From NCBI GenBank assembly GCA_003647385.1, contig QMMT01000086.1, forward strand, positions 1-7,478: a stretch of DNA of 7,478 nucleotides, given 5' to 3'. Each line of letters begins with the position of its first letter. Position 1 is the first letter of the stretch. The notes under the pieces were generated by a model that searched no databases, was not told the origin of the DNA, and saw only the letters and a list, made by a program, of their open reading frames with translations. The position numbers and the translations under genes are program-made. Source of the stretch: Deltaproteobacteria bacterium. Its GTDB lineage: Bacteria > Desulfobacterota > Desulfobacteria > Desulfobacterales > Desulfobacteraceae. Below, one piece after another: positions 6,917-7,478 of this stretch.

Positions 6917-7222
6917 TCAGGCAACAATATTCACAATCCGGCTTAGTTCATGGGCCTGTGCAATGTTCTGATTTGTCTGATCTTCAGGTGTTGTGGCTTG
7001 GGTTTCAACCGGTTCTTCATTACTTTGGGCAGCCAGTCTGTTCTGTGCTTCCTGGGTAATATCTACTTCAAAGGCACTCTGGGCCGCACGGGTATTTTCA
7101 GTACTAAGATCAGCTTGAGATGCTTCAAGGTTCTGGCCTCGAAGCAAAGTATTATCAACCGGGGGAGTGGCGTTTGAGACATTTGTATATGCATTTGCCC
7201 CTTGCAGGCTGTTTATATCCAT
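6917..7222 (-). CDS. Small acidic protein of unknown function
   Basis: A 101-residue protein that I do not recognise. It is rich in Asn, Gln, Ala, Ser and Thr, has no Cys, Trp or Lys, and is acidic (14 Asp/Glu against 4 Arg). No signal peptide or membrane segment is seen. It is probably largely disordered, with possible short helices around ITQEAQNRLAA (55-65) and AHELSRIVNIVA (90-101). The V-x-I-x-x-E-A pattern at 53-59 loosely recalls small flagellum-associated proteins and FlgM-like proteins, but this is too weak for a name. The gene is real by context: AAGGAG at 7231-7236 is eight bases before the ATG, with a good promoter further up. It may share a transcript with the RseC-like gene 31 bases downstream. 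Confidence 0.72.
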   Translation of the reverse strand: MDINSLQGANAYTNVSNATPPVDNTLLRGQNLEASQADLSTENTRAAQSAFEVDITQEAQNRLAAQSNEEPVETQATTPEDQTNQNIAQAHELSRIVNIVA

Positions 7223-7264
7223 GATGATCGCTCCTTGGTATCGTGATTTTTTTTATTTCTCTAA

Positions 7265-7293
7265 AGAATAAACCTGATATAGGGTGATGTCAA
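7265..7293 (-). promoter_or_regulatory. Sigma70-type promoter of the 101-residue protein gene
   Basis: On the minus strand, a perfect TTGACA (7293-7288) and TATTCT (7270-7265, four of six to consensus) are 17 bases apart. The predicted start near 7258 gives a leader of about 36 bases with AAGGAG well placed before the ATG at 7222. It probably also drives the RseC-like gene. Confidence 0.65.
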
Positions 7294-7311
7294 TTTTTTT
7301 GTTATTTTTTC

Positions 7312-7338
7312 TTGACAAAAAAAAGGGGTTGATATAAC
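7312..7338 (+). promoter_or_regulatory. Sigma70-type promoter of the tRNA-Asn gene
   Basis: On the plus strand, a perfect TTGACA (7312-7317) is followed by TATAAC (7333-7338, five of six to consensus) after a short 15-base spacer. The predicted start is near 7345, about 20 bases before the mature tRNA 5' end. It is divergent from the minus-strand promoter; the two TTGACA boxes are 18 bases apart. Confidence 0.6.
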
Positions 7339-7366
7339 CTCTCCAGGTCTTGTAAAAAGGCGCTGC

Positions 7367-7442
7367 TCCCCAGTAGCTCAGTTGGCAGAGCAATTGGCTG
7401 TTAACCAATGGGTCCGCGGTTCAAGTCCGTGCTGGGGAGCCA
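7367..7442 (+). tRNA. tRNA-Asn (anticodon GUU), CCA encoded
   Basis: A complete cloverleaf. The acceptor stem pairs TCCCCAG (7367-7373) with CTGGGGA (7432-7438), the discriminator is G7439, and CCA is encoded at 7440-7442. The anticodon stem ATTGG/CCAAT (7393-7397 with 7405-7409) closes the loop CTGTTAA, with anticodon GTT at 7400-7402, which reads Asn codons AAC and AAU. The T arm CGCGG/CCGTG (7415-7419 with 7427-7431, one G-U pair) closes TTCAAGT. Total 76 bases with CCA. No clear terminator is seen in the 36 bases left, so more RNA genes may follow outside the window. Confidence 0.97.
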
Positions 7443-7478
7443 ACTTAAATAAAGCTTATCCCGATAATTGATTTTATC

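Noticed and set aside
6709..7177. Plus-strand open frames opposite the RseC-like and small protein genes
   Set aside because: No ribosome site or recognisable domain, and they overlap better supported genes with Shine-Dalgarno and promoter signals.
7460..7478. Weak GATAA/TTATC stem after the tRNA as a terminator
   Set aside because: Five AT-rich pairs at the window edge with no visible T-tract; not enough evidence.

Overview
The window holds one nearly complete Rnf operon on the minus strand, plus a small minus-strand upstream gene pair and a plus-strand tRNA gene. Read in the direction of transcription (right to left) the order is: a 101-residue unknown protein, an RseC-family membrane protein, a tetraheme c3-type cytochrome, then rnfC, rnfD, rnfG, rnfE, rnfA and a very long rnfB that runs off the left edge. 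The CDGEAB order is the one known from clostridial and other anaerobe rnf operons. An adjacent multiheme c-type cytochrome, the moderate-to-low GC content and a GltD-like extension on RnfB point to an anaerobic, probably sulfate-reducing member of the Desulfobacterota (Desulfobacteraceae-like). That assignment is inference from gene content, not from a phylogeny.

Layout. 1-1787: RnfB fused to a GltD-like FAD/NAD(P) oxidoreductase, C-terminus outside the window. 1824-4594: rnfA, rnfE, rnfG and rnfD, with gaps of 15 and 28 bases and one 8-base overlap. 4609-5880: rnfC. 5954-6319: tetraheme cytochrome c. 6320-6423: a gap with a candidate operon promoter. 6424-6885: RseC-like protein. 6917-7222: small acidic, lysine-free protein with a good promoter and Shine-Dalgarno. 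7367-7442: tRNA-Asn(GUU) on the plus strand with its own promoter, divergent from the rest. No intergenic stretch exceeds 300 bases.

How the genes fit together. Rnf is a membrane complex that couples electron transfer between ferredoxin and NAD to Na+ or H+ transport. RnfB, RnfC and the cytoplasmic face handle soluble donors. RnfA and RnfE are the membrane pair that share an intramembrane iron-sulfur site. RnfD and RnfG carry FMN. Here the set departs from the textbook version in several linked ways. RnfC has normal length and both 4Fe-4S motifs, but the sequences that normally bind FMN and NADH are gone. RnfB instead has gained a complete-looking FAD/NAD(P) module. RnfD has Ala where the FMN-bearing Thr is expected, while RnfG keeps its flavinylation motif. 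The first gene of the operon is a strongly acidic, membrane-anchored c3-type cytochrome with all eight haem-ligand histidines. Together these suggest a rewired Rnf in which NAD(P)H chemistry has moved from RnfC to RnfB and electrons may exchange with a periplasmic cytochrome. This model is inference; the motif losses and the fusion are seen directly.
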